Shown: in pieces, positions 8,744-16,924 of the stretch
Position numbering within the stretch: position 1 is the stretch's first letter
Layout: every line of letters begins with the position of its first letter
Source: Arthrobacter sp. AL12
GTDB lineage: Bacteria; Actinomycetota; Actinomycetes; Actinomycetales; Micrococcaceae
Reading direction: 5' to 3'
Length of the DNA: 64,000 nt
NCBI RefSeq assembly: GCF_029960645.1
Contig: NZ_JASBQY010000001.1
Location: 269,641 to 333,640, forward strand
Made by a program: the position numbers and the translations under genes
Notes under the pieces: generated by a model
What the model was told of the DNA's origin: nothing
What the model saw: only the letters and a program-made list of their open reading frames with translations
Database searches by the model: none

Positions 8744-9538
8744 TCAGCCAACCGCCGGCGGCCGGTGCCGGCCCAGCGTCCGGAGGTAGGCGCCGAAGCC
8801 GTGCGGCGCCCGGGCGTGGACCCGGCCCGAGGTCAGCACGCGCATGCTGTCCGTCGCCGTCACGGTGAAGGCGCGGCTGCGCAGGCTCTGCACCAGGATC
8901 CGGTCCTCGTGCGTGGAGAGCTTCGGGAAGCCCCCGGCGGCCAGGTAGGCCGAGGCCCTGACACCGAAGTTGGCCCCGTAGATGTGCGGGTGGTCCTCCT
9001 CGAAGGGATGGCGTTCCAGCCAGCGCCGGAGCAGCTCCGGGTCCATCCCGGCCGGGTCCGGCTCCACCGAGCCGAGCACGGCGTCGGCTCCCGCGTCGGC
9101 GAACTCCAGCTGCCGGACGAGCCAGCATTCCGGCACCCGCGAGTCCGCGTCCGTATTGGCAAGCCAGGTCCGGCCAGCCCACGGCGGCGGCGTCCACCGC
9201 TTGCCGGGCGCCCGGCGCCGGGCTGTGCCGATCCCGGCGGCCCGGACACCGGCCCCCCGGCTGGCTCCGGCGTTGCGGAAAGCTACTTCTACGGCGCTGA
9301 AGCGGCGGTCCGCCGCGGCGTACCGGGCGGCGATGCCCGCGGAGCCGTCGGTGCAGCTGTCCAGCACCACGGTCACCCGGACGTCCACGTCGGGCCGGAC
9401 CCGGTGCAGGGCGTCGGCGGCGCGCTGCACCGCCAGCAGGGCCGCCCCAAGGTGCTCGTCCTCATTGTGGGCGGGCACCACGACGGCGATCCGGTCGATG
9501 CTGTGGCCGCGGGGCAGCGGCAGGGCATGGGCTGCCAT
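8744..9538 (-). CDS. Family 2 glycosyltransferase
   Basis: A 264-aa GT-A fold transferase. It opens with the GT2 nucleotide-sugar motif IAVVVPAHNEDEHLG, has VVLDSCTDGS in the second strand, a TDAD acid motif (DxD equivalent), and a late acceptor-side region with HEDRILVQSL. No membrane helices are seen, so it acts in the cytoplasm. The start was placed at the ATG 4 residues before the motif, with AGGAAGG upstream. It is the last gene of a three-gene leftward operon, 5 nt after the deacetylase/methyltransferase gene, which points to a shared glycoconjugate product. Donor and acceptor are unknown. Confidence 0.85.
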   Translation of the reverse strand: MAAHALPLPRGHSIDRIAVVVPAHNEDEHLGAALLAVQRAADALHRVRPDVDVRVTVVLDSCTDGSAGIAARYAAADRRFSAVEVAFRNAGASRGAGVRAAGIGTARRRAPGKRWTPPPWAGRTWLANTDADSRVPECWLVRQLEFADAGADAVLGSVEPDPAGMDPELLRRWLERHPFEEDHPHIYGANFGVRASAYLAAGGFPKLSTHEDRILVQSLRSRAFTVTATDSMRVLTSGRVHARAPHGFGAYLRTLGRHRPPAVG

Positions 9539-9543
9539 GCCGA

Positions 9544-10965
9544 CTAGCCTTCCTGGCCCGGCACGGGGACCGCTGCCGTCCGCGGTTCCGCGCCGGGCCC
9601 GGGTGCGATCAGGACCTCGAGGATGAAGTCGCGTTCCCGGTAGAGTCCGGCGTCGGGCCAGCCGAGGCGGCGGCGGGCGGCGGCGTGGACGGAGTCGCCG
9701 TCGAGCTCCCAGCCGGAGATCGGGTGGCGCCAGTGGCACAGGGCCAGGGTGCCGCCGGGGAGCAGGGCAGCCTCGACCCGTGCAAACAGCTCGGCCAGCT
9801 CGCCGGGAGCGAGGTAGTAGCCGACCTCGGAGACCACGATCAGGTCGAAACGGCCGTCCGGCCAGTCCTGCGGGACGGTGAGGTGGCGGGTCCGGGCCGC
9901 GGGCAGGTGCGCCAGGCGCCGGGAGGCGTGGGCCAGCGCGGCGCTGCTCGCGTCGACGGCGGTGAAGCTGGCGCAGCGCTGCGCAAGTTCCACGCTGAGC
10001 GTCCCGATCGAGCAGCCGATTTCAAGCCCTGCCGCGTAGTTCAGGCCGGGCAGGGCCGCGAGGGTGAGGGTGCGTTTGCGGTGTTCGTACCAGCTGGTGG
10101 TGTACTGCCAGGGGTCGTCGGTTCCGGTGTGGACGGCATCGAAGACGCCTTCCGCGTCGGCGGCGGCGTAGGGGCCACCGCTGCCGGCCGGACGCTGCCA
10201 CGCGAACGTCTCGAACGGACGCTCAAAATGCGCCAGGAACGCCGGCGGGAGGAGCACCTCGTCCCCAGGCTGGCCGGACAGGGGACGGACCTGCGAGGTG
10301 TGGGCGGCCATCGCGGCCGCCTTGGCCTGCCGTTCGGCGGGATCCAGCGGCAGGCGCAGCCAGGACTGCCAGGTGTGGTCCGTGGCGTCCGCCCAGAGCC
10401 AGTACCAGATGGGGTATTCCAGCAGCCCGTGGCCCCCGGCGCCGGCGGCATCGGCGGCGGCGGAGCCCAGCGCCTCGTGGTCGGTGTGGCCGTCGTGCCG
10501 GTACGGGGCCACGAGGGTGATGCGCTCCGCGGGCAGCCCCGCTGCGGCAGCGTCGGCGACGGCGTGCTGCAGCGCCGCGTGCACCTCCGGCCGGTGACCG
10601 GCGAGCTTCCCGTCCGGCAGGGCGAGGAACCGCCAGTCCGGGTCTCCCAGCAGGTGCGCGAGGGCGCCGCCGAATTCCTCGAGCCGCACGGCCGCGAGCT
10701 GTTCCGGCGTCGCCGTGGGTGAGTCCGGGTGGGAGGCCTCCCCCGCCGTGCACAACAGCACCGTGACGCGCGCGCCGAGCCCCCGGAGCCGGGCCATCAG
10801 CCCGCCGGCGCCCAGGGATTCGTCGTCCGGGTGCGCGGCCAGGACGATGAACGCCTGCCCGGCGAGCTCGCCGGCGTCCAGCGGCAGCTCCGGGAGGGCG
10901 GCGAGTCCGCTGGCCGCCCAGGCGTCCTCGCCGGTTCCGGCGTCCTGATGGGTGAAGGTCACCAT
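9544..10965 (-). CDS. Bifunctional PIG-L deacetylase / NodS-like SAM methyltransferase
   Basis: A 473-aa fusion. Residues about 35-245 are a PIG-L/LmbE zinc deacetylase: AHPDDE (44-49) gives the zinc ligands and catalytic Asp, and YRHDGHTDHEAL gives the further His. Residues about 285-460 are a class I methyltransferase of NodS type, with DPWxYxTSWYEHRKRTL followed by the SAM loop LEIGCSIGTLS. PIG-L enzymes remove acetyl from GlcNAc units (MshB, PIG-L); NodS methylates the amine exposed by deacetylation in Nod factors. A sequential de-N-acetylation then N-methylation in one polypeptide is a reasonable inference. The ATG overlaps the preceding ACAD gene by 7 nt, so the two are translationally coupled. 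Confidence 0.85.
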   Translation of the reverse strand: MVTFTHQDAGTGEDAWAASGLAALPELPLDAGELAGQAFIVLAAHPDDESLGAGGLMARLRGLGARVTVLLCTAGEASHPDSPTATPEQLAAVRLEEFGGALAHLLGDPDWRFLALPDGKLAGHRPEVHAALQHAVADAAAAGLPAERITLVAPYRHDGHTDHEALGSAAADAAGAGGHGLLEYPIWYWLWADATDHTWQSWLRLPLDPAERQAKAAAMAAHTSQVRPLSGQPGDEVLLPPAFLAHFERPFETFAWQRPAGSGGPYAAADAEGVFDAVHTGTDDPWQYTTSWYEHRKRTLTLAALPGLNYAAGLEIGCSIGTLSVELAQRCASFTAVDASSAALAHASRRLAHLPAARTRHLTVPQDWPDGRFDLIVVSEVGYYLAPGELAELFARVEAALLPGGTLALCHWRHPISGWELDGDSVHAAARRRLGWPDAGLYRERDFILEVLIAPGPGAEPRTAAVPVPGQEG

Positions 10966-12065
10966 GGGTGGTCCCCCTTGAGCGTAAGGGCACCAAGCTG
11001 GGCGTCGTCGCGCATGGCGTGGTGCTGGCGGAGGTAGAGCGAGAGGTCGGCCATGCGCTTTCCGTAGGCGTCGTCAAAGGCGAGCGGTCCGGGCCCGAGG
11101 TTCTGGCTGACCAGCGTCTGGATGCGTTCGACGGCGGTGGCGACGGCACCGCGGACGCGCAGGGCCTCGCTCCACGCGCCGGTGTCCGAGAGTTCCCCGG
11201 CATCGATCCGCCCGGCGGTCCGGGCGAGATAGCCGGTCAGGGCGGTGAGTGTGCGGTCGATCTCGCCGAGGTGGGCGAGCGCGAGCTGGTCCGGGGCGCG
11301 GCCGCCGTCGGCCGCTTTGAGCAGGGACGCCGTGAAGCCGCGGGCCACCGCGACGGCGCCGCCCAGCCAGCAGGCCGCCACGCCCATGCCGCCCCAGGCG
11401 AAGCCGGGCCGGCGGTAATACCAGCCGGCATCGCCCAGCGGTGCGGCCGGGACGGCGTCGAAGTGCACGGTGCCGCTGGGGATTTCCCGGAGTCCCCGGC
11501 TGGTCCACTGCGGATCCTCGAAGCTGACGCCGTGGGCGTGGAGGTCGACGGCGAAGGCAGCCCGGCCGCCGTCCTCCAGATGGGCGGTCACGACGGCGTG
11601 GTCCAGCTGGGCGGCCAGGGAGCACCAGGGTTTGGCCCCGTGCAGCAGGAAGCAGCCGTCCGCCGGCTTCGCCTCCAGCCGCAGCCCGGGGGCTTCGGCG
11701 GCAAACACACCCCAGGCTCCGTCAGGGTCACCGCCGGCCCGGTCCTGGCCGTCCCCGCCGTCCGGCGCCGGCTGGCCTGCGGCCTGGGCGAGGATCGCCG
11801 AGGCGTCCAGGTGGGGTTCTAGGGCCCGTCCGGCGGCGACGTCCACGGCCGTGACGGAGGCCAGGATCTCCCAGAGGTAGGCCGTCCGGCCCCCGCCGGG
11901 CAGCGGGGCAGCTGCTGCCGCGGCTTTGGCCAGTTCCAGCAGCGCCGGGACGTCGCCGGCGGCCGCCCGGGCCGCCTCCAGCAGGGGCGTGAGGCCGGCC
12001 AGCTGCTCCGGCGCGGAACTGATCCTCACGGCGGCGGGCCGCGGGGAATCGGGAGTCCGGTTCAT
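10959..12065 (-). CDS. Acyl-CoA dehydrogenase-like flavoprotein
   Basis: A 368-aa protein of the acyl-CoA dehydrogenase fold, first gene of the operon with the PIG-L/methyltransferase and glycosyltransferase genes. The N-terminal helical part is Ala-rich and diverged. The middle beta domain is recognisable (GAKPWCSLAAQLDHAVVTA, then a VSFEDPQWTSRGLREIPSG-like stretch). The C-terminal four-helix bundle has GGAVAVARGFTASLL and ends in LYLRQHHAM. The usual catalytic Glu cannot be assigned by eye, so it may oxidise or hydroxylate a non-CoA substrate. The start is the ATG at MNRTPDS; the frame continues 36 codons upstream but into a region of direct repeats. AAAGGGA lies upstream at a long spacing. 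Confidence 0.75.
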   Translation of the reverse strand: MNRTPDSPRPAAVRISSAPEQLAGLTPLLEAARAAAGDVPALLELAKAAAAAAPLPGGGRTAYLWEILASVTAVDVAAGRALEPHLDASAILAQAAGQPAPDGGDGQDRAGGDPDGAWGVFAAEAPGLRLEAKPADGCFLLHGAKPWCSLAAQLDHAVVTAHLEDGGRAAFAVDLHAHGVSFEDPQWTSRGLREIPSGTVHFDAVPAAPLGDAGWYYRRPGFAWGGMGVAACWLGGAVAVARGFTASLLKAADGGRAPDQLALAHLGEIDRTLTALTGYLARTAGRIDAGELSDTGAWSEALRVRGAVATAVERIQTLVSQNLGPGPLAFDDAYGKRMADLSLYLRQHHAMRDDAQLGALTLKGDHPW

Positions 12066-12132
12066 GTCGGTGGCCTGGTCCCTTTCGAAGTGCGTCTGGT
12101 GCTCCCGGCGTCCACGCCTGTCGGCCGGGCTA

Positions 12133-12177
12133 CTGCTCAGTAAATGCGGGCTGCTCAGTAAATCTAAGCACACTTAG
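12133..12177. promoter_or_regulatory. Tandem 13-bp repeats and CTAAG palindrome upstream of the ACAD operon
   Basis: Two exact copies of ctgctcagtaaat (12133-12145 and 12151-12163, 18-bp period) abut the inverted repeat ctaagcacacttag (12164-12177). All lie 68-112 nt upstream of the ACAD start and 51 nt downstream of the methyltransferase stop. Read leftward, TAGATT (12166-12161) could be a -10 element overlapping the palindrome. This looks like an operator for the operon. Confidence 0.5.
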
Positions 12178-12227
12178 CACTTTGGGAATTCCGGTGGCTT
12201 CGGCGCCGGTGCGCGGTTCCGCCGCCG

Positions 12228-12905
12228 CTACAGCACCCGCGCCAGGGCGAAGCCGTCCCAGCCTTTGGAGCCCACCGTCTGGATGACAGTGCCGTCCAGC
12301 CGCGGGTCTTCGCCCAGCATGTGCAGGGCGCTGATAATGCCCGGGGCGTTGACGGCGTCCATCGCGGGTTCCAGCACGGCGCCTTCCCAGACCACGTTGT
12401 CCATCACGACGGCGGTGCCTGGCCGGCCGAGGCGGATGGCCCAGTCGAGGTAGCGCGGGTTGTTTTCCTTGTCCGCGTCGATGAAGACGAAGTCGAAGGG
12501 CTCGGCGCCCTCGTCGGCGAGGGCCTGCAGCGTCTGAAGTGCAGCCCCGACCCGGATCTCCACGAGCTGGCCCAGCCCGGCGGCGTCCACGTTGGCGCGG
12601 GCCACCGCGGCGTGTTTGGGGAGGTATTCGCACGTGAGCAGCCGGCCGCCGTCGGGCAGCCCCTGGGCCATCCAAATGGTGCTGAACCCGGCCAGCGTCC
12701 CGATCTCCAGGACCCTGCGGGCGCCGGAGAGCTGGACCAGCAGTTTGAGCAATTTGCCGGCGTTGGGGGCGACTTCGATGGGCGGCAGGCCCGCCTCAAG
12801 CGCGGTGATGACGGCGCGCTTCAGGGCGCTATCCGGACGGACCACCAGCTCGGACAGGAAGTCCTCGACTGCGACCCAGCGGGCGGTGGGCTGATGCTCG
12901 AACAT
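12228..12905 (-). CDS. Class I O-methyltransferase (SAM dependent, COMT-like)
   Basis: A 225-aa cytosolic methyltransferase of the bacterial O-methyltransferase family (Pfam Methyltransf_3). The SAM site is RRVLEIGTLAGFSTIWMA (about 83-100). The acidic ribose ligand is in LLTCEY, and the metal/catalytic motif is DFVFIDADKENNPRYLDWA, followed by VMDNVVWEG. These are the features of caffeoyl-CoA/catechol-type enzymes; the natural acceptor in bacteria of this kind is seldom known. The start ATG at 12905 has GAGGGG upstream. It is separated from the ACAD operon promoter region, so it is probably independently expressed. Confidence 0.9.
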   Translation of the reverse strand: MFEHQPTARWVAVEDFLSELVVRPDSALKRAVITALEAGLPPIEVAPNAGKLLKLLVQLSGARRVLEIGTLAGFSTIWMAQGLPDGGRLLTCEYLPKHAAVARANVDAAGLGQLVEIRVGAALQTLQALADEGAEPFDFVFIDADKENNPRYLDWAIRLGRPGTAVVMDNVVWEGAVLEPAMDAVNAPGIISALHMLGEDPRLDGTVIQTVGSKGWDGFALARVL

Positions 12906-13031
12906 GCCCCTCAGTCTTCCAGCTGGCCCGTCCCGGCGGTAGGCTCCGGACGGACCGGATCCGGCCCGGGCCGAGCGTTTCCAGCCGCGCTGGCTCCCTG
13001 CGAGCGCCGAATGTCCCGCAGCAATGCCTGG

Positions 13032-13391
13032 CTAGTCGCCGAGGGCCTGTTCCAGGCGGTCCAGTTTTCCGGTGAGTTCGCCGGTGAAGCCCGGCCGGAT
13101 GTCCGCCTTAATGACGAGGGAGACCCTGCTGCCGTAGCGGCCCACGGCCTCGGTGGCCCGCTTCACGACGTCGAAGACTTCATCCCACTCGCCCTCGATC
13201 GTGGTGAACATCGAGTCGGTGTGGTTCGGCAGGCCGGACTCCCGGACGATCCGCACCGCTTCGGCGACGGCGTCGTGGACTGACGCCTCGTCTACCGGAA
13301 CGGCAGCGGAACCGCCCGCGGAACCGGCGGGCGGGTCATCGGCCGTGCGTGCTGGACGGCCTGAGGGTGCGACAGAGAATGCTAGCAACAT
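13032..13391 (-). CDS. MTH1187-family thiamine-binding protein
   Basis: A 119-aa single-domain protein of the MTH1187/YkoF-like thiamine-binding family. It begins with the strand MLLAFSVAP and contains SVHDAVAEAVRIVRESGLPNHTDSMFTTIEGEWDEVFDVVKRA-type core features: a SGLP turn, then T/E-G-EWDEV. The family usually has about 100 aa; the extra length is a Gly/Ala/Pro-rich insertion after the first strand (about residues 11-30). Homologues bind thiamine or its pyrimidine part. No thiamine gene or TPP riboswitch was seen nearby. Confidence 0.8.
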   Translation of the reverse strand: MLLAFSVAPSGRPARTADDPPAGSAGGSAAVPVDEASVHDAVAEAVRIVRESGLPNHTDSMFTTIEGEWDEVFDVVKRATEAVGRYGSRVSLVIKADIRPGFTGELTGKLDRLEQALGD

Positions 13392-13557
13392 GGCACCAGT
13401 CTTTCACGTGCCCAAAAGCCGTGACGGCCCGAACGGAGCCCGGAGATGCCCCGCTCCGGGGCGGGGGCCCGGCCCGGAGCCTGCGGCCGCCCCGTCACAT
13501 ATATCAATACCCGGAAGTAACCTCCCCGCCCGGGCTCTGCGTTGCTACCCTAGGCAA

Positions 13558-14190
13558 ATGAACCGGGTAGCAGACCGCAGGCCGCTCCGCGCCGATGCCG
13601 CGCGGAACGTGGACAAGATCATCACCGCCGCCCGCCAGTGCTTCCGGGAGCACGGCCCCGAGGTACCGCTGCAGACAATCGCCGTGACGGCCGGCGTCGG
13701 TCCGGCCACGCTTTTCAGGAACTTCGCCGACAAGGAAGAACTGGTCCTCGCGGCCCTGCACCGCCAGCTCGGCCTGCTCGTCGACCCGGTCATCGAGGAG
13801 GCCCTCGCCGGGCCGGACGCCGCGGACGGGCTCTTCCGCGTCATTGACGCGCTGATGGGCGTTGCCAGCGAAGAAGCCAACCTGCTGGGAGCCGTCGCCG
13901 GGCGGCGCGGACTCCTCACCGGCATCACGGGCGACCTGATCGAATCCGTGGCCGCGCTCCTGGGCCGGGGGCAAGGCCAGGGAACCCTGCGCAGCGACAT
14001 TTCGATGACGGACCTGATCCGCCTCCTGGCCATGCTGATCGGTGTCGTGGACACCATGGAAGCCGGTTCGGATGCCTGGCGCCGTCCTGTTGCCCTGGTC
14101 GAGGACGCCATCCGCACGGAACGCCCGAACCGGCCGCTGCCGCCGCAGGCGCCGCTGCCGGGCACGGCGTTCGATTCTGTCCTCGGCTAA
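13558..14190 (+). CDS. TetR-family transcriptional regulator
   Basis: A 210-aa regulator. The N-terminal TetR DNA-binding domain (about 15-65) has the helix-turn-helix IAVTAGVGPATLFRNFADKEEL; the C-terminal ligand/dimer domain ends in a Pro-rich tail. The SBD-type C-terminal half resembles regulators of small multidrug or fatty-acid genes. The start is fixed by a leaderless promoter: TACCCT (13546-13551) lies 6 nt before the ATG. It is followed after 5 nt by the YkvA-like gene, so the two form an operon. The ABC-2 exporter 2.7 kb downstream is a possible target, but this is only proximity. Confidence 0.88.
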   Translation: MNRVADRRPLRADAARNVDKIITAARQCFREHGPEVPLQTIAVTAGVGPATLFRNFADKEELVLAALHRQLGLLVDPVIEEALAGPDAADGLFRVIDALMGVASEEANLLGAVAGRRGLLTGITGDLIESVAALLGRGQGQGTLRSDISMTDLIRLLAMLIGVVDTMEAGSDAWRRPVALVEDAIRTERPNRPLPPQAPLPGTAFDSVLG

Positions 14191-14195
14191 TACCG

Positions 14196-14612
14196 GTGTC
14201 ATGGGAAACCGCGGCGGGCGCTGTGGGCGGCGTGCTGCTGGTTTACGCCGTCCTGCTGCTCCTCCTGTGGGGTTATGCGCGCCGGCACCCGGAAACAGCC
14301 GCGATGAAGGACGCGTTGCGGCTGCTGCCGGACCTGCTGCGGCTCCTGCGGCGGCTGCTCGCTGACAGGACCCTTGGCGCCGGGGTGCGGATTCGGCTGG
14401 CCCTGCTCCTGGCCTACCTGCTCTCGCCGATTGACCTTGTGCCGGACTTCGTGCCCGTGATCGGCTACGCGGACGACGTGATCATTGTGGCCCTCGTGCT
14501 GCGCTCGGTGATCGCGCGGGCGGGCGAGGACGCGGTGCGCCGGCACTGGCCCGGAACCCCCGAGGGGCTGCAGCTCATCCTCAGGCTCGCCGGCCTCGGC
14601 GCCCCGCGGTAG
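14196..14612 (+). CDS. YkvA-family (DUF1232) small membrane protein
   Basis: A 138-aa protein with an N-terminal membrane helix (about 5-27: GAVGGVLLVYAVLLLLLWGYA) and the DUF1232 core LLAYLLSPIDLVPDFVPVIGYADDVIIVALVLR, whose SPIDLxPDFxPxxGxxDD signature defines the family. Function is unknown in the family. GTG start 5 nt after the TetR gene; probably co-transcribed and controlled by it. Confidence 0.85.
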   Translation: MSWETAAGAVGGVLLVYAVLLLLLWGYARRHPETAAMKDALRLLPDLLRLLRRLLADRTLGAGVRIRLALLLAYLLSPIDLVPDFVPVIGYADDVIIVALVLRSVIARAGEDAVRRHWPGTPEGLQLILRLAGLGAPR

Positions 14613-14628
14613 GAGCTTAGGTGAGAGC

Positions 14629-15354
14629 TTAGGCGTTGAACGCCGTTCCGGCCGGTCCGCCGTCGAACCTGCGGAGGATCTCCTCGGCAACGACCCGGAG
14701 CTTGACGTTCCTGGTGTTGGAGACCTTGGCCAGTAGCTCGAACGCTTCGTTCTGCGAGCAGCGGCTCTGCGCCATCAGGATTCCGGTGGCCAGGTTTATC
14801 ACGGTCCGCGACCGCATGGCCTGCATGAGGTCGCGGTTCAGGCCTTTGGCGGCGTCCAACCGGACAGCCAGCCGCATCACCTTGGCGGCGCGGACGGCGA
14901 GCGCCCCGCAGGCTGCCACGGCGCCGTCGTCGAACGCCTCGGGGGCCGTCGCGGAGAAGGTCAGGACGGCCGTTGCGTCCCGGTCCGCCAGCAGCGTTAC
15001 CGCGAGAATGCTGCGGTTCCCGCGCTGGGCGGCGGCCCGCTGGTAGCGCCTCCACCGGGGATCCATCGTGGTGTCCGGGACCAGCACCGCCAGCCCGGTC
15101 TCCCGGGCCTCCAGTCCCGGGCCTTCCGCCACACTGTCTTGCAGACTGTCCAGCGCCAGCGCCTCCCGGCTGCTGCCGACCAGGACGGTCGGCTGGCGGA
15201 AACGGGCCAGCCGCACCGAGCACAGCACCGGGCGGCCCGTTTCGGCTGCGGCGAACTCCGCGGCCAGGGCCGACAACTGCCGGAGGAATTCCTCCAGCGC
15301 CTCGTTGTCGAGCAGGAGGTCCTGCAGTCGCTCCGAGAGCCGGGCTCGGAGCAT
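14629..15354 (-). CDS. GAF-ANTAR domain regulator
   Basis: A 241-aa cytosolic sensor. A GAF-like sensory domain (about 35-165) is followed by a C-terminal ANTAR RNA-binding domain (about 178-235: SRTVINLATGILMAQSRCSQNEAFELLAKVSN...NVKLRVVAEEI). ANTAR proteins act as antiterminators on paired hexaloop hairpins; GAF-ANTAR proteins are common in Arthrobacter. The ATG at 15354 shares its A with the stop codon of the upstream 63-aa gene (TGATG), so translation is coupled; a TTG one codon earlier is less likely. No obvious ANTAR double hairpin was identified by eye in the window. Confidence 0.88.
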   Translation of the reverse strand: MLRARLSERLQDLLLDNEALEEFLRQLSALAAEFAAAETGRPVLCSVRLARFRQPTVLVGSSREALALDSLQDSVAEGPGLEARETGLAVLVPDTTMDPRWRRYQRAAAQRGNRSILAVTLLADRDATAVLTFSATAPEAFDDGAVAACGALAVRAAKVMRLAVRLDAAKGLNRDLMQAMRSRTVINLATGILMAQSRCSQNEAFELLAKVSNTRNVKLRVVAEEILRRFDGGPAGTAFNA

Positions 15355-15545
15355 CAATCCTCCGCCGGCTTCTCTTTGGCCTCCTGCAGGTGGTGCTGCA
15401 GCTTCTCCTCAGCCTCCCGCCGGCGCCGGGCCATTTCCCGCAGTTCCCGGGTGGACTCGGCACCCGGCGGAACGAATGGCTCATGCGGTTTGGAATGCTG
15501 GCCCTTGCCGGGCGCAGGGGTATCCGGATCCTCGTTGTCGCTCAT
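15354..15545 (-). CDS. Small charged helical protein coupled to GAF-ANTAR regulator
   Basis: A 63-aa hydrophilic protein. A Pro-rich N-terminal half (DNEDPDTPAPGKGQHSKPHEPFVPPG) is followed by a predicted charged helix or coiled coil (ELREMARRRREAEEKLQHHLQEAKEKP). No family is recognised. It ends at TGA, sharing one base with the ATG of the GAF-ANTAR gene, so the two are expressed together; a regulatory partner role is plausible. GGGAG lies about 10 nt before its ATG. Confidence 0.65.
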   Translation of the reverse strand: MSDNEDPDTPAPGKGQHSKPHEPFVPPGAESTRELREMARRRREAEEKLQHHLQEAKEKPAED

Positions 15546-15628
15546 ATCCGAATGCTCCCACGGGGCCTTAGCGGCAAGTAGGGACTAAAGACCGTTACGG
15601 AGCGGTACGGCAGGAGGTAGCGGAGCTG

Positions 15629-15940
15629 CTAGCCCCAGCCCAGCAGCCTGAGTCCGGCTGCCGCGCCGGCCCCGGCGAGGACGACCACCAGGAACGGCGC
15701 CCGGAGCAGCAGTGCGGTGCCGGCCGCGGCCAGTGCCCCCAGGCGTGCGTCCAGCGCCAGCGTCTGGCCGGACGCCACGGTGTTCACGATCGTCAGGGAT
15801 GCCAGCAGCCCGATGGTCATGGTCCCGGCGACCCGGGACATCCGGGGGTCGCGCAGCACGCTGGCCGGGACGAGGTAGCCCAGCAGTTTCCAGGCGTAGG
15901 CCAGCAGGCAGGAGAACAGCAGCCACATCCACAGGCTCAT
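15629..15940 (-). CDS. azlD: AzlD-family branched-chain amino acid exporter subunit
   Basis: A 103-aa membrane protein with about four helices and the AzlD layout (short MWLLFSCLLAYAWKLLGYLVP start, P-x-VLRDPRMSRVAGTMTIGLLASL middle). It works with AzlC to export branched-chain amino acids, or azaleucine in Bacillus. Its ATG overlaps the azlC stop in an ATGA arrangement, so the pair is coupled. Confidence 0.9.
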   Translation of the reverse strand: MSLWMWLLFSCLLAYAWKLLGYLVPASVLRDPRMSRVAGTMTIGLLASLTIVNTVASGQTLALDARLGALAAAGTALLLRAPFLVVVLAGAGAAAGLRLLGWG

Positions 15941-16683
15941 GCGGCATCCCCGGAAGGACGCCCGTGCGGATGCGGGCGCTCGGCGTAGGGGTCCATGTCC
16001 GGTTCCAGGCCTTCGTCACTGCGGCCATGGCTGAACCAGCCGATCGCTGCGGCCACCACCGCGGCGACCAGGATCGGCACCCCGGCGGGCACAAACGGTA
16101 CGGCCAGCACGGTGGCCAGGGCGCAGACGACGGCGATCGCCACCGGTTCCCGGCCCTTGAGCCGTGGCCAGAGCAGGCCCAGGAACGCCGCGACGGCGGC
16201 TCCGTCCAGGCCCCACTGCTTGGGATCCCCCAGCGACGCTCCGGCCAGCGCGCCCACGGCGGTGAACAGGTTCCAGAGGACGAAGATGCCCAGCCCCGCG
16301 GTCCAGAAGCCGCGCTTCTGCTCAAGCGGGTCGGTCTGTCCCGTGCTGGTGGCGGTGGATTCGTCGATGGTGACGTGGGCGGCGGCGAACCGCAGCAAGC
16401 CGCGCGGCCGCAGCAGGGCGTTGACCTGCATGCCGTAGATCCCGTTGCGCATGCCCAGCAGGGTGGCCGCACCCATCGCGGCGACGCCGGAGCCGCCCCC
16501 GGCCACCACCCCGATGAAGGCGAACTGCGAGCCGCCGCTGAACAGCAGCAGGCTCAAAGCCATGGTCTGCCAGAAGTCGAGCCCGGAGGTGACGGAGAGC
16601 GCGCCGAAAGACACGCCATAAAGGCCGGTTGCGATGCTGATGGACAGCCCGACCCGGACGGCCGGGGACTGCAGGAGCCTCAC
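15937..16683 (-). CDS. azlC: AzlC-family branched-chain amino acid exporter
   Basis: A 248-aa polytopic protein of the AzlC (LIV-E) family: [21 protein letters not shown] at the N terminus, [21 protein letters not shown], then GMRNGIYGM and several hydrophobic helices, with a Gly/His/Pro-rich cytoplasmic tail. It forms the exporter with AzlD just downstream. The GTG start is preferred because it lies within 15 residues of the conserved core and its GTG overlaps, as GTGA, the stop of a 44-codon upstream ORF. An upstream in-frame GTG (about 16830) would add a stretch unlike the family. Confidence 0.85.
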   Translation of the reverse strand: MRLLQSPAVRVGLSISIATGLYGVSFGALSVTSGLDFWQTMALSLLLFSGGSQFAFIGVVAGGGSGVAAMGAATLLGMRNGIYGMQVNALLRPRGLLRFAAAHVTIDESTATSTGQTDPLEQKRGFWTAGLGIFVLWNLFTAVGALAGASLGDPKQWGLDGAAVAAFLGLLWPRLKGREPVAIAVVCALATVLAVPFVPAGVPILVAAVVAAAIGWFSHGRSDEGLEPDMDPYAERPHPHGRPSGDAA

Positions 16684-16814
16684 CCGCGGACCGGGTTCCG
16701 CGGACGGCGGGTCGCCGGGATCAGGAGCCCGACGGCGGCATCCGAGGCCAGCAGGCCGCCCATCGCCGCGGTGGAGGGAATCTGGGTGTCCCGGCCGGAC
16801 CAGCGAGAAGGCAT
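16680..16814 (-). CDS. Possible 44-aa leader ORF coupled to azlC
   Basis: ATG to TGA reading frame of 44 codons whose stop overlaps the azlC start in a GTGA. The sequence is Arg/Pro-rich at its end with a short hydrophobic middle ([17 protein letters not shown]). No good ribosome binding site and no recognised family. It could be a real leader peptide or only a chance frame; the overlap is the main argument. Confidence 0.25.
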   Translation of the reverse strand: MPSRWSGRDTQIPSTAAMGGLLASDAAVGLLIPATRRPRNPVRG

Positions 16815-16924
16815 GGAACAACTCAATCACAGCCCCGGGGCGCCCGCTAACCGCGGCTGCCGCGCGAAAAGACGGGACTTTCCGCAGGGGTGCCGGTCCG
16901 TCCCTCCGGCGTACCTTGGTGACT

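Noticed and set aside
15712..16900. N-terminal part of a long plus-strand frame opposite azlCD
   Set aside because: It runs over clear azlC/azlD coding sequence and has Arg/Gly/Pro-rich shadow composition.
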